A stretch of DNA of 64,000 bases from Catonia carolina (taxonomy: Eukaryota; Arthropoda; Insecta; Hemiptera; Achilidae). Location of the stretch: positions 436,950,639 to 437,014,638 of the forward strand of contig JAQMRL010000001.1 of the NCBI GenBank assembly GCA_035578175.1, given 5' to 3'. Position numbers and translations under genes: made by a program. The notes beneath the pieces were generated by a model that was not told the origin of the DNA, ran no database searches, and saw nothing but the letters and a program-made list of their open reading frames with translations. Every line of letters starts with the position of its first letter. The stretch's first letter is position 1. Below, piece by piece: positions 1-11,300 of this stretch.

Positions 1-25
1 TTTTATAACCAGTGATCAGAAACTT

Positions 26-519
26 AAAAATCTGGCGTGAAGCTCCACACGACTTTCTCTTGCCAATGTAAATAATAAACCATTAAATTATGTTTGACCA
101 TGAGTAAACAATGTAAAATCAAAAACATGATCTAATTTTAATTATGTGTGAATGATGCTACATAAAAATCAACCTCTATAGAACTTAAAAACACGGAAAG
201 TCACTAATTGACGCTAAACTAGATTCGGTAGAAAAATATGCTTGAAAGAAAACTTGTAGGTTTTAAAATTTTATATAATTTTAATTTTAGAACTTTTTCT
301 CGTAAAATGCACACGACAAAAGGCGAGACCTCAATCTTAAAAATTTTATTTTTTACCGATTTTATTGAAAAAAATACAAAAAAATCAGTAACTGACGCTA
401 AACTAAGCGTTGTAGGAAGAACGCTTGAAATAAAAGTTGTAGAAATCAAGAAAAAAATCGACATGAAAACAATTCTTTCCTTCTATATATTTTCATATAG
501 GGTAAGAGAAAGTAAAAAA
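26..519 (-). mobile_element. Helentron-like element, internally deleted copy
   Basis: Reads on the minus strand from TTTTTACTTTCTCTTACC near 519 to the end AAAAATCTGGCGTGAA near 26. It matches both ends of the 36.5-37.6 kb copy but lacks the central (TG)n block. ORFs across this stretch are shadows of the repeat. Confidence 0.65.
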
Positions 520-826
520 CGAATACATACTAATGGAAACAAAAGTTTTAGTGGCTTGGGAGAAGTATCCAAATATCCAATGCTTAATAATATAAGGATT
601 TGCTTTTCAACCAATTAAAATTTTACATATTATTTACTTAATTGATTGTTTTTTGTTTAACTTTCCTGATTAATTTCATCACATCTTTTTCCATATCAGT
701 TTTAGTTGAGGTTATGGATTTACTTTTTAGTAAATCAGTAAAATTAGTAAATTCACAAAATTTACTAATTGTTGCTATTAATAATTTACTAACTGCTAGT
801 TAAGAAAATGTGATCATTATAATTTT

Positions 827-1138
827 AAACCCACCGGGTTGGTCTAGAGGTAAAGTCGTCGCCAAAATCAGCTGATTTTCGGAGACGAAGGTTCCTGGCT
901 CAAATCCTAGTAAAGGTAGTTACTTTTATACGGATGCTAGACAGTGGTTACTGGTGTACTTTGATGGTTGGGGTTCAATTAACCATACTCTCTCAGTAAT
1001 AGTCGACCTGAGTCTGTTCAAGTTTACACCTCATTTACACGTCATACATATCATCCTCATCTCATTGGGTCATGGGGTTGCTTATTGTTCTAAATTGAAC
1101 AGATTGCAACGTACACTATTAGGGATTAAAAAAGAAAA
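827..1138 (+). mobile_element. SINE-1, complete copy with 11-bp target duplication
   Basis: A tRNA-like head (A-box-like TGGTCTAGAGGTAAAG, B-box-like GGCTCAAATCC) is followed by the family body and the 3' end ATTGCAACGTACAC. It is flanked by ATTATAATTTT at 816-826 and 1139-1149, an exact 11-bp target duplication. This copy defines the family borders. Confidence 0.85.
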
Positions 1139-1815
1139 ATTATAATTTTGTTGTATGGAATATTTACTCGTTTTTCAATACTGTTATTAAATCTCACACG
1201 TTTTTGTTTTCATTTCATTATAGTCTTGAAGATATTTATGTACGGATACAATATTATGTTTGTCGTAGTACATAGAATCGTGTAATTTTACTACCAGTAA
1301 AACTCTACGTGTAAGTTTTACTGGTAGTAAAATTCGGCGTTCTTTAGAGGATTTTTTTTACTCAGCTATTGCTTTTCAGAAACAAATTTTCAGGGACTGG
1401 AAGAAGCTACATTCTTGTAGGAAAATCTGTCTTACAGTAATAAACAAAAAGTAAATTATTTTCAAAAGTTTTATAGTTGTAAAAAGGGAAACACTAAAAT
1501 TAATTTCTTCTGTTATGAAAATATTTAATAAAACTCAATTTCAGCATAATAAAATCCAATATTGGTTAATAACATTTATTTTCGCAAAGAACTACGAGTT
1601 TAAATGTATTTTTTAGCACTGGCTATGAATTTCCTAAAGTTGGAAACGAAAACGAAAATTAATTTCAAATTACAAATTAAAATTTATTTACCTACCATTA
1701 AACAAGATACAATCTTAGAAAAGATAAGGAACGAAATAAATCTGGGTGAGGAACGAAATAAAATGTGTTAAAATAGTTAGTCTATACTTTTTATTGTTTT
1801 ATTTATACATGTTTT

Positions 1816-2096
1816 CTTCTTCTTTAAGTGCCGTGTCCTCCTAGAACATTGGCGATCAGTCGCATGACCTTCACTCTGTCCACAGCCAACCGAAATAGTG
1901 TCGTGGTGCTCACCCCGTACCACTGGCGAAGGTTCCTAAGCCAGGACGTTCTCCTACGTCCGGGGCCGCGCGTCCCCTCTATCTTCCCCTGGATGATCAC
2001 ATGCAGCATTCCATATTTCGGATTTCTCATCACGTGGGCAAAGTACTCTAATTTCCTTCTTTTTATGATATTAAGCACTTCTTTTTCTTTGTTATG
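1816..2096 (-). mobile_element. RTE-like LINE, 5'-truncated 3' end
   Basis: On the minus strand it encodes the C-terminal LINE tail IIKRRKLEYFAHVMRNPKYG then GTRGPGRRRTSWLRNLRQW, homologous to the copies at 14.2 and 39.2 kb. It ends in a GAA-rich tract (TTCTTCTTC on plus). ATACATGTTTT flanks it at 1805-1815 and 2097-2107 (11-bp duplication). Confidence 0.82.
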
Positions 2097-2308
2097 ATAC
2101 ATGTTTTGCGAATTTGTTAATACTCTGAATATTTCTCGCATCCCTTATGGCACTTTCCTTTATTAATTCGAGCCTAAACCTAAACTTAAATAGTCTATCT
2201 TCACTGAATTTATCTTTTGCCATCCCTCATTGATATCTTCACTGTTTCCGATCCGTACAGTAGAATTCTCTAAATCACAATCTAACGCATCCGAACATTT
2301 TCTTGCAA

Positions 2309-3028
2309 GGGGAGACTGTACTTTGTACCTCGCCAATGTTAAATTTGCTATTTTTAGGTACATTTTTCATAGTATTGGTGAAAGATAGAAAAATAAAACT
2401 TTACACACTTGTAGTTGTAGGGTGATTTTAGCTACTGACATTTTTTTCAATTTAATCTGTTGGACCATAAAGTTTTTAAAAGAGTAACGAACAACATACA
2501 ATTTTTACAATTTTTTTCTACGTTTTTTTACATAAATTACTAATTTTTTGAGCACTTTAGAAGGTAAAAACAATGTCGGTGAATGTGAATTTAGATGATT
2601 ATAACTGGTAAAAATTTTAGCCTGGTATGTTAAATGGTTTCTGATAAAAACGTACCTAAATATTAAAATTTAAATTTATGGGAAAAGGCACAAATAAAAA
2701 AAATTTACACAAACAAGTTTAATGTCCCATCAACAGTTGGCAAGAAAGCTGCACTAAGAGGATATGAAAAATAGTGAAACAGATATTTAAAAAAAACTGA
2801 AATTCTGTTTGCACCAAAAGAAAACAATATAAAAATTTAAAAAAATATTTGTTTTTTGAGACATGTTAATTTTTCAAGATAAACCTGATAAAAACTTAAT
2901 TTTTTTTCATTAAAATAATTTTTGTCGTAATTTAATGTTTATGTGGTAGAACTAGGTCTAAACTATTGAAAAACATAACAAACCGTAAATCAAAATTTTC
3001 AGTCAAAACCATCATGCAGTCTCCTCTT
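2309..3028 (+). mobile_element. TTAA-MITE copy 1
   Basis: About 720 bp, starting GGGAGACTGTACTTTG and ending GCAGTCTCCTCTT then TTAA (3029-3032). The left TTAA is lost. No coding capacity. Homologous along its length to the copies at 25.5, 31.1, 35.8 and 63.2 kb. Confidence 0.7.
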
Positions 3029-3368
3029 TTAATGATACTCCTTGACTAAAACAAGTAATTCAGTTCCTGTACCGCTTGTCTGACCGGCGCAACCCTGTTG
3101 GAAATGTCATTACTTGAATTTCCTAATGTCTTACCAAACTGCTTAGATATCTGTATTTTTCACATTTCTTGGCCAAATCACCAAATCTCCTATTCTTAGA
3201 TCTTTTGCTCCACATCCAACCACCAAATATTTTGTCTTTCAGAAATTTATCTTTATTCCATTCCTTTCATAAGTTTCAGTGAGTTTTCTCTCGATGATGA
3301 GAGGTTCCAATGCTACTTTATCTAAAAATAACTTGTACTAATGTAAAATTATCAATATGGATGAAAAC

Positions 3369-3510
3369 TTACGTATATTTATTGTGAGTTGTCTTGAAAA
3401 GAGATTTAGGACAATTCTTGTAATACTTCCAGCAGTCTCCATCATTTCTCCCTGTCTTCTCAGCTTCCACATAATCCTCTAATAGTTCCGAGTACGGTGA
3501 CTTACTCGCA
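3369..3510 (-). CDS. DM4/DM12 gene, coding exon 4 (C-terminus)
   Basis: Encodes residues 196-242 after acceptor AATTTCAG (to 3511): SKSPYSELLEDYVEAE, then GRNDGDCWKYYKNCPKSLF, matching the usual family ending with cysteines C222 and C229. The stop is TAA at 3371-3369. The stop overlaps a perfect donor-like string (ACGTAAGT), so splicing to a further exon outside the window cannot be excluded. The family normally ends close to this point, which favours a true terminus. Confidence 0.86.
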
Positions 3511-5349
3511 CTGAAATTATAATATAACATAAATAATACGTACATAGGTATTATAAAAAATCTGGTGTGAAACACTCACACAACTTTCTCTTGCCAATTC
3601 AAAAATTATGAACAATATACCCTAACATTAGTAATAAAACATTAGATTTAAACTAAAAATTAACCTCAAAAAACATAACCTAATTTTAATCATGATTGAA
3701 AGACGCTAAATGAAAATCAACCTCAGTTTGGCTTAAAAATACGAAAAATCACTCTTTCACGCTAAGCTAGGCTCTTTAGAAAAAAAATACTTTAAATAAA
3801 AATAGTAGATTATTTAATTTCCTATAAATTTGAATTTATTATATATATATTTGTCGTAAAATGCATACTAAGGCTGAAATCTTAAAAAAATCGATTTGTT
3901 TACACTATTTCGTGCGAAAAAAAAACCAGAAAATCGCTAATTACTGCTAAACAGTACTGTAGTTGATTATCCATTAAAGTGTTCTAAATGCTACACTTAT
4001 CTATAGACATAAGAGTTCTGTCACTGGACTGTGTCTCCACTCACGTTTATATACCATGTTAATTTTTTCCTAATTTTGTATTATCACATTCACTGATTGT
4101 TTGCAACAGATTATGAATTTCCTAAAAAGAGAAAAAAATTATCCGCATCATTTTATATACAATTTCATTATAACGTCACCTATCGATTCTAAAACGATTA
4201 CGTTATGTATTCGATTTTATGTTGCTCAACCATATATTACACAGTTAAAAGTTTTTTGTTGTACCTAATAAGATACAACGAAAACTCGCTTAGCCGAAGT
4301 TTTTGGGACTCACAATAGTTTAAAGGATAACAAAAACGTCAAATAGCTGAAAATTATATTTAATATACGTGTAGCCTATACGTTATCCATTAACTGCAAA
4401 CCGTTATGTATAATCATTACTGAGTGTAGTTTACATTATAGATATCTATTAATTAAGAGCTTATTAATTAAAATTTCATAAATTTCATGGTCTAGTAATG
4501 AAAACTCTGCTAGTTACATTGAAAAACGTTTTTCAATGTAGTAAAGTTTTCTACATTAAAATATTTGCATTATGTAACTAGCAGAGTTTTCATTACTAAA
4601 CCATGAAATTTATGAAATCCTCAAAGTAACTTCTTTAATAATCTCATTAGTATTTTCTATTATTATTTATTTATTTATATAAAGTATCTTTTCTTGGTCA
4701 AAATTAATTAATATTTGGAAAATATTATGTATTATTTTTTGTTGTAAGCTATCAATAAAGTGTTTATTAAACTATTTTAATTACAACGACACGGAATTCA
4801 TTACAATGTATATATTTCTAGAATGACACAGTATTTCAAATGAAAGGTTCTAGTAAAATTTATAAATTGTCGAAAATACAGCACTACAGCTCATCATCTT
4901 AACCTTGTTTTGAACAAAATAAATATAGTAAGGTTATTAGGACAACATTGGCATTTTATCAGATGTTTCGTTTTGTGTCTTGATTCAGAAGAAACCTACA
5001 ACTAACTGTAAGTTAATAATATAACTAGTAGAATTTAAGTAATGTCTTGTTTTTACATTGAGGAAATCACCAAGCCCTTCTCAATGTTTTATGTTAGATT
5101 CCTATCCCATGATCTCTTTAAATTTTTTTAGCAGATTTTTTTGGTAGTGGTTTTGATAATTTTCATATTTCTGGATTACTGTGATTAACTGATTTTGAAT
5201 AAAAAAAAGTATACTTTTTACTTTCTCTTGCCTATATGAATATATAGGAAGGAAAATATTGTTTTCATATCGATTTTTCGAAATCGAGTTTTCACCGGAT
5301 CCACACGTTTTCAGACCCCCTGACCCCACGCCGCTGTTTTTAGCGTTTG

Positions 5350-5394
<45 letters not shown>

Positions 5395-8300
5395 TGTGTT
5401 TGTGTGTGTGTGGGTGTGTGGGTGGGTGGGTGGGTGAACAAAATATCTCAAGAACGGAACATCGTACGAACTTGAAACTTAAAAAGTTAAAAAATAATTT
5501 GTGAATACATAAAAAAATGCTTTTGAAAAATGGTTCTTTTTCAATAAATTTCTTGTAAGAAAAAACTGCATACATGTGCATACAACACATAATAGAGAGC
5601 AATTTTCTGTATTTTTTAGCATAAGAATAATGTTGATATCTTTCTTGGTTCCTGAAATATTTGATTCCCCGTAAAAGCCCGCTTTTCCAATCTCACCCTT
5701 ATATAAGAGCCTGTAATTAATTTTTTGGCTTGGTTCAAGTGGTAGATCATTACTAGTAAATTACTCTTTCATGTAAAATAAATAATGATAAATTATGGCC
5801 AGAAGATAGGATTTTAATTTCCTGGGTTGACTACCCCTTTAAACCTTTACCTCTTGTGTTATAGTAATAGTTCCGTCGTATAATTGGCTGATTATGTGAC
5901 AAGAAACAGAACTATTTTTTGTAGTTCTCGAACCAAAAGATCGAGTTCAGTTGATTTAACACTTTACCTGTCTGTTATGGGTAGGCTATATGCCCGTTTT
6001 ATAATTGTTATCTTTAGTATTATTATTATTATTATTAATATTATTATTAGTCGTAAAGCTCCCGAAGTGGAAGACGCTAAGTAAATCTGGTTTGTTTTTG
6101 GGATTTCTTGTCCTTTTTATCTGCCCACCAGTTTTTCATTCTTTGTGAGATCATCATCTGATTGGGTCATGGTGTTCCTTATTGTTCCTAAATTGAACAG
6201 TTTACAACGTACACACATTTCTTTTTTTTATTTAACTTATTTATTTACAATCAGTCTTTACAATGTGGCTTTAAGCAAATCATTATACAAGAACTAAACT
6301 GACGCGAGTGAAGTATACAGCCTTTGCTCTCACTTCTTTGTGTCATTCTTTGTGGGTAGGCATATAGCCTACGCATAACGGGCAGGTAAAGTGTTAAATC
6401 AACTGAACTCGATCTTTTGGTTCGAGAACTACAAAAAATAGTTCTGTTTCTTGTCACATAATCAGCCAATTATACGACGGAACTATTTAAGAACACAAAA
6501 AGTAAATGTTTAAGGGAGTAGTCAACCCAGGAAATGAAAATCCTACCTTCTGGCTATAATTTATCATTATTTATTTTACATGAAAGAGTGATTTACTAGT
6601 AACGATCTACCACTTGAATCAAGCCAAAAATCTTTAGTATTATTATTATTAGCTTACTACATAATTTTTACTAATAGTAGAATTATTATTAATTAATTAC
6701 TAATATTTTCTTATTCTATATGGCTTATGCCGATTTATTGTTTGACATAATTGGTCGAAAGACTCTTGGAGACAATTAAATTTGAATAAATAAATAACAT
6801 TTTATTTTCTGTTTAATGTACAAATATTATCTAAGGTGAAGTAGAAAAAACAAAGTTCTGCCGGCTGCATTGGCGTAGTTGGTAACGTGCTCGCCTCTCA
6901 TTATGCGGTCGTGGGTTTGAATCCCACTTAGGCACGGCATTTTTCATTCGTTACAAAAAATCATTTCATCCTCAACTGTAAACAGTTACACCCCAACGTC
7001 GTCGCTAATGATCGTTGCAGTTGATGCAACGTTAAATAAATTAATTAAAAAAAAAGATCTTGATCTGAAATTCAGAGAAATTAATTTTTGTTGTATATCT
7101 ACAATAAGGCCTTAAATACTTAACTGTTTCATTCTCAAATAACTTGAAATATCGAACGAGAGGGTTGAAATAAAAATATACTTCTCTACGGAAGAGAAAA
7201 TAAAACGCATACAACCTGTATATTTTCAATTTCTTTAGAAGTTTCTATTTTGATAGCACAACTAAAATAAATTCTACAAAGATTGAACGGTATATCAAAT
7301 GAAATGTTACCCCAAGGACTACTGAGTGTGAAATGAAACTCCGAAATTCTGGTACCTATATTTAAGTGGCCAAATAGTACAAAAGGGACAACAAAATGAA
7401 GATAAATCTAGTATAAAGTCCACGTATCTTACATAATAGTTTACTTTGCTTAATTAACTTTACTAAAATACTTACTTTTGTATGAGTTTACCTAATATAT
7501 TTTTGACTTTTTACACAACAATAACCCACCAGGTTGCTCTAATGGTAAAATCGTCGCCGTGAATTAAATGCTGTACAACTGATTTCGGAGACGAGTATTC
7601 CGTGGTATAAAATCTAGTCAAGGTAAGTAACTTTTCCTCCGTTATCTCCGTTATCTGTATTATAAGCAGAACCGAATCTACTTCTTTACAATTCCATATA
7701 ATACTTTACTAGACAACTTTAAAATGCAAACACTGAAAAATAGGCGTCGATTAGCTTCACTAATATATTTGAAACGATTATTGTGTGGTGAAATAAATGA
7801 TCCTTATACGCTTAGAAAAATTCCTTTTCGCGTTCCAAGTTTTTGTAACCGTTCAAAAAATATGTTTTATCAGAAATCTTCTTCCACTAATTATGCAGCT
7901 TATTCGCCGGTTAACTGCATGATAGTCAATTATAATATCATGGACAGAATTGCGGCAATAGATTCATTTTGCCAGAGCCGAGCATCGTATAGGTCATCCA
8001 TTCTTAATCTTTCAAGATGTAAGTTTCCAAGCAATTCCACATTGTGTTAATTTTTTGTTTTGGACCTCTACAATGATTGTTAATCAGTAAATTATTTGTA
8101 AAATCTTAGTGTATAATACTGTTTTAGTTATATTTAATTATGTTTGCATTATTGACTATTTTTGATTGTATTTTTCTCTCTTTTATTTGCTTTTTACTTT
8201 TGTATTGTCTTTTGCTCTGTAACGAAATATTGTTTCTGTAATTGGGCCGTGTTCGGCCTGTTGTAAAAAATAAAATAAAATAAAATAAATAAATAAACTT

Positions 8301-11300
8301 TTATACGGGTTGAATACTAGACAAAGGTTATCTGTGTACTTTGATAGTTGGTGTTTAATTAACCAAAACAACGTCTAACAAAAGCGTCTAAGTCTGTACA
8401 AGACTACACCTCATGTAGCCTACACGTCATATTCATCATCATCTGATTGGGTCATGGTGTTCCTTATTGTTCTTAAATTGAACAGATTGCAACGTACTCA
8501 CATTTCTTTTTATTATTTAAGTGATTTATTTACAATCAGCCTTTACAATGTGGCTTTAAGCAAATCATTATACAAGAACTTAACTGACGTGAGTGAAGTA
8601 TACAGCCTTTGCTCTCACTTCAACTAAATAAAGTTAAAAACAAACTAAGAAAAGTTGCATAGTTACAAAATTAACAAGAACAATGTAAAAGAAGTAAACA
8701 AAAAAATGAAGTAAACAATACAAAAGAAGTTAACAATAGAAAAGTTAAACAATACAAAATAAAATTTTGAAATTTGACTTTGGATTAAAAAGTAGTGATG
8801 AAGATGAATGGTGAATTTAATTTCGTGTATGGATTAAAATCGTTGGTCTAAGTCGAGGATGTGATGTCTTTTGAGGTGCTTCGTTTTCTCACTGTTGTCC
8901 AGGTACACACATGAAGAATATAATATATACTACAATAATAAAAGTTTTTTTTAGCTTTTATTTGTTATCGGGAACTGTACTTTGTTGACAACTACCCAAT
9001 TTGATCGCTGCTTTTTGCTGTATTTTTTTTTTGACGTGGATTTGACATGAGTTTGAACAGGGACCCCCAGTAGAGTTTTTTCATTGATGGCTGTCACCAT
9101 ATGACTGGTCACCATACAAAGTTGCTTGCCCAATCGGTGTTACTTAACAAATCATAGCGACTTTCTACCAGCTGACTGACTGGGCTGGCCCGAAGGCCAC
9201 AACACTAAAAGTAAAATTAAAATAAAACTTGTTATTAACTTCCCCCTAATGTGTGTACGTTGCAATCTGTTAAATTCAGAACATTAAGCAACCCAATGAT
9301 CCAATGAGATGAGGATGATATGTATGACGTGTGAATGACGTGTAGTCTTGTACAGACTCAGGTCGACCATTTCTGAGAAGGTATGGTTAATTGAACCCCA
9401 ACCATCAAAGTACACCGGTAACCACTGTCTAGCATTCAAATCCGTATAAAAGTAACTACCTTTACTAGGATTTGAACCAGGAACCTTCGTCTCCGAAAAT
9501 CAGCTGTTAAATAGCTGATTTTGGCGACGACTTTACCTCTAGACTAACCCGGTCTATTAACTAACACATATTTTGCATCATCTACGCATGACGGTATTTA
9601 TTTTTTTATTTAAAGTTGTATCAACTGTCTGATTGATCATTAATGACTACAGTGGGTTGTGTAACATTAACTGTGGGATTTGTCACGTGAAAATTTCCAG
9701 ACCCTGGCCGGTAATCGAACCCGGTACCTCCGCGTGGCAGGCCAATGCACTAAATACTACGCTACACGGTAAATTTTAATATTTTTTTTTTAAAGAGAAC
9801 ATAAGACTTTCATTAATATTCTATCAATGGATCTAGCAAATGTAGCAACAAAGGGAGGTTTAATAAAAAATTTTAAACCTTTTTTTTAAGATAAATAATC
9901 AGTGATTTCAGTGACGTGAAGTATCTTTAATTTTTGTTATATACATGGCTGATTCCAAGAAATCTTTGGTGGTTCATTAAGGAAACCTTACTTTCATTGT
10001 CTTAAAATAAGTGGAAATTTTAGCTTCACAATAATTAATTATAACAATTATTATATAATTATAATTTAAAATAATTAAAATATAAATATAAAAATAAATA
10101 TTTAAAATTATAATTTAAATAATTATGAAAATAATAATAATAATTAACAATAGTTAATAATGCCCATAACGGGCAGGTGAAGGGTTAAATAAATTGCACT
10201 TGACCTGTTGGTTCCAAAGATACAAAAATAGTTCGGTTTCTTATCACATAGTCAGCCAATTATATAACTGAACTATTTAAGAACCGGAGAGGTAGATGTC
10301 TAAAAGACACTAGTCAGAGTTATCTCCTCTGAAAGTAATGAAGTTCAGTATACAGCCAGACCCTGTGGTGAAAGAAGTGAAGGTGTTAGTTGCAGGGTGA
10401 AAAAAGGGTGCTTTTCGGAGGGGCTGGCATACTGATAAGCATACTATTCTACTCAGTGAGGAAGGCAATAGTATTTCACCTTACTTCACCTTACTCCTCG
10501 TTTTTACTTAGTAAAACTTCAAGATGTAAGGCTGAGTGAAAATTTAAACGCTTTAATTTAAGCTTGTCTTGAAATATAGTGAGTGAAAAAAAACTCCGTC
10601 TTAGAAAAACGGAGAAATGAAAAAATACTTTCATTTCTAATCTAACTGGTAGTAAAGTTTTATAATACTTTGTAATATATTTTAAAATAAAAATTTTCCC
10701 ATTCGTCTAACTCCATTCTCTTATTTATAACAGTGGTTTTCCTGTAATTGAAATCCATTACTTTCAAAGAAAAGCACTCTTGATAAAATATAATCTTCCC
10801 TTCAACCTTTCATATTTGTTTATACATCAGAAACGTTTTCAACTGAATTGCCATGAATAAAAAATAGCTATAGCTCTTTTATGTAAAAATTTAGACAGAC
10901 AATTTTTTATCAAGTTTAACAGTACATTAAACCTAAAATTTCCAATAGAATAATAATTAAAATAGTAATAAAATTGTTTATAATCAGATAAATATTTCAC
11001 ATACTTCAACATTTTATTAGGTTACGATTTTATTTAAATGATATAAAATGACCATTAATTTATTTTTATGCAAATTCGTCAGGCTGTATAATATTAAAAT
11101 GTAGGTCTATAAAATTCAAATGTATATCGTAAAATTGGCCTAACTAATGTTTTTTTTTTTTACTTTTAGTCATTTGAATCGCATAAACAAACAAGATCAT
11201 TAGCACTAACGAGAACGATAAAATCATTTAATATCTATTTTTTTCTCCACCTGACCACCTCTTGAAGAATCCTCGTTTATCTATTATATTTACCATTGAG

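Larger units (their letters stand above)
5723..6630. repeat. Large inverted repeat (about 275-bp arms)
   Basis: Arm 5723-5998 and arm 6356-6630 are reverse complements at high identity, around a ~355-bp spacer. The two arms therefore encode the same shadow peptide (MADYVTRNRTIFCSSRT) on opposite strands. Their inner parts resemble the 5' half of SINE-B (CTGTCTGTTATGGG end). The spacer contains a LINE 3' end and a SINE-1 tail. Confidence 0.8.

Noticed and set aside
954..1145. Short ORF MYFDGWGSINHTLS, also near 17.1 and 54.6 kb
   Set aside because: It is the SINE-1 body translated; it recurs only with the repeat and in either strand context.
5102..5602. 166-codon minus ORF with a His-Thr run
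   Set aside because: Generated by the (TG)n microsatellite and flanking repeat; the same happens at 36.5 and 51.9 kb.
5884..6469. Two ORFs sharing the same N-terminal peptide
   Set aside because: They are the two arms of one inverted repeat, not a duplicated gene.
6859..6940. tRNA gene call on the SINE-2 head
   Set aside because: A and B boxes are present, but the anticodon stem does not pair and a SINE body and tail follow directly.
9700..9770. tRNA-Gly gene on minus
   Set aside because: The T arm and anticodon loop look tRNA-Gly-like but the 5' half has diverged and a SINE tail follows.
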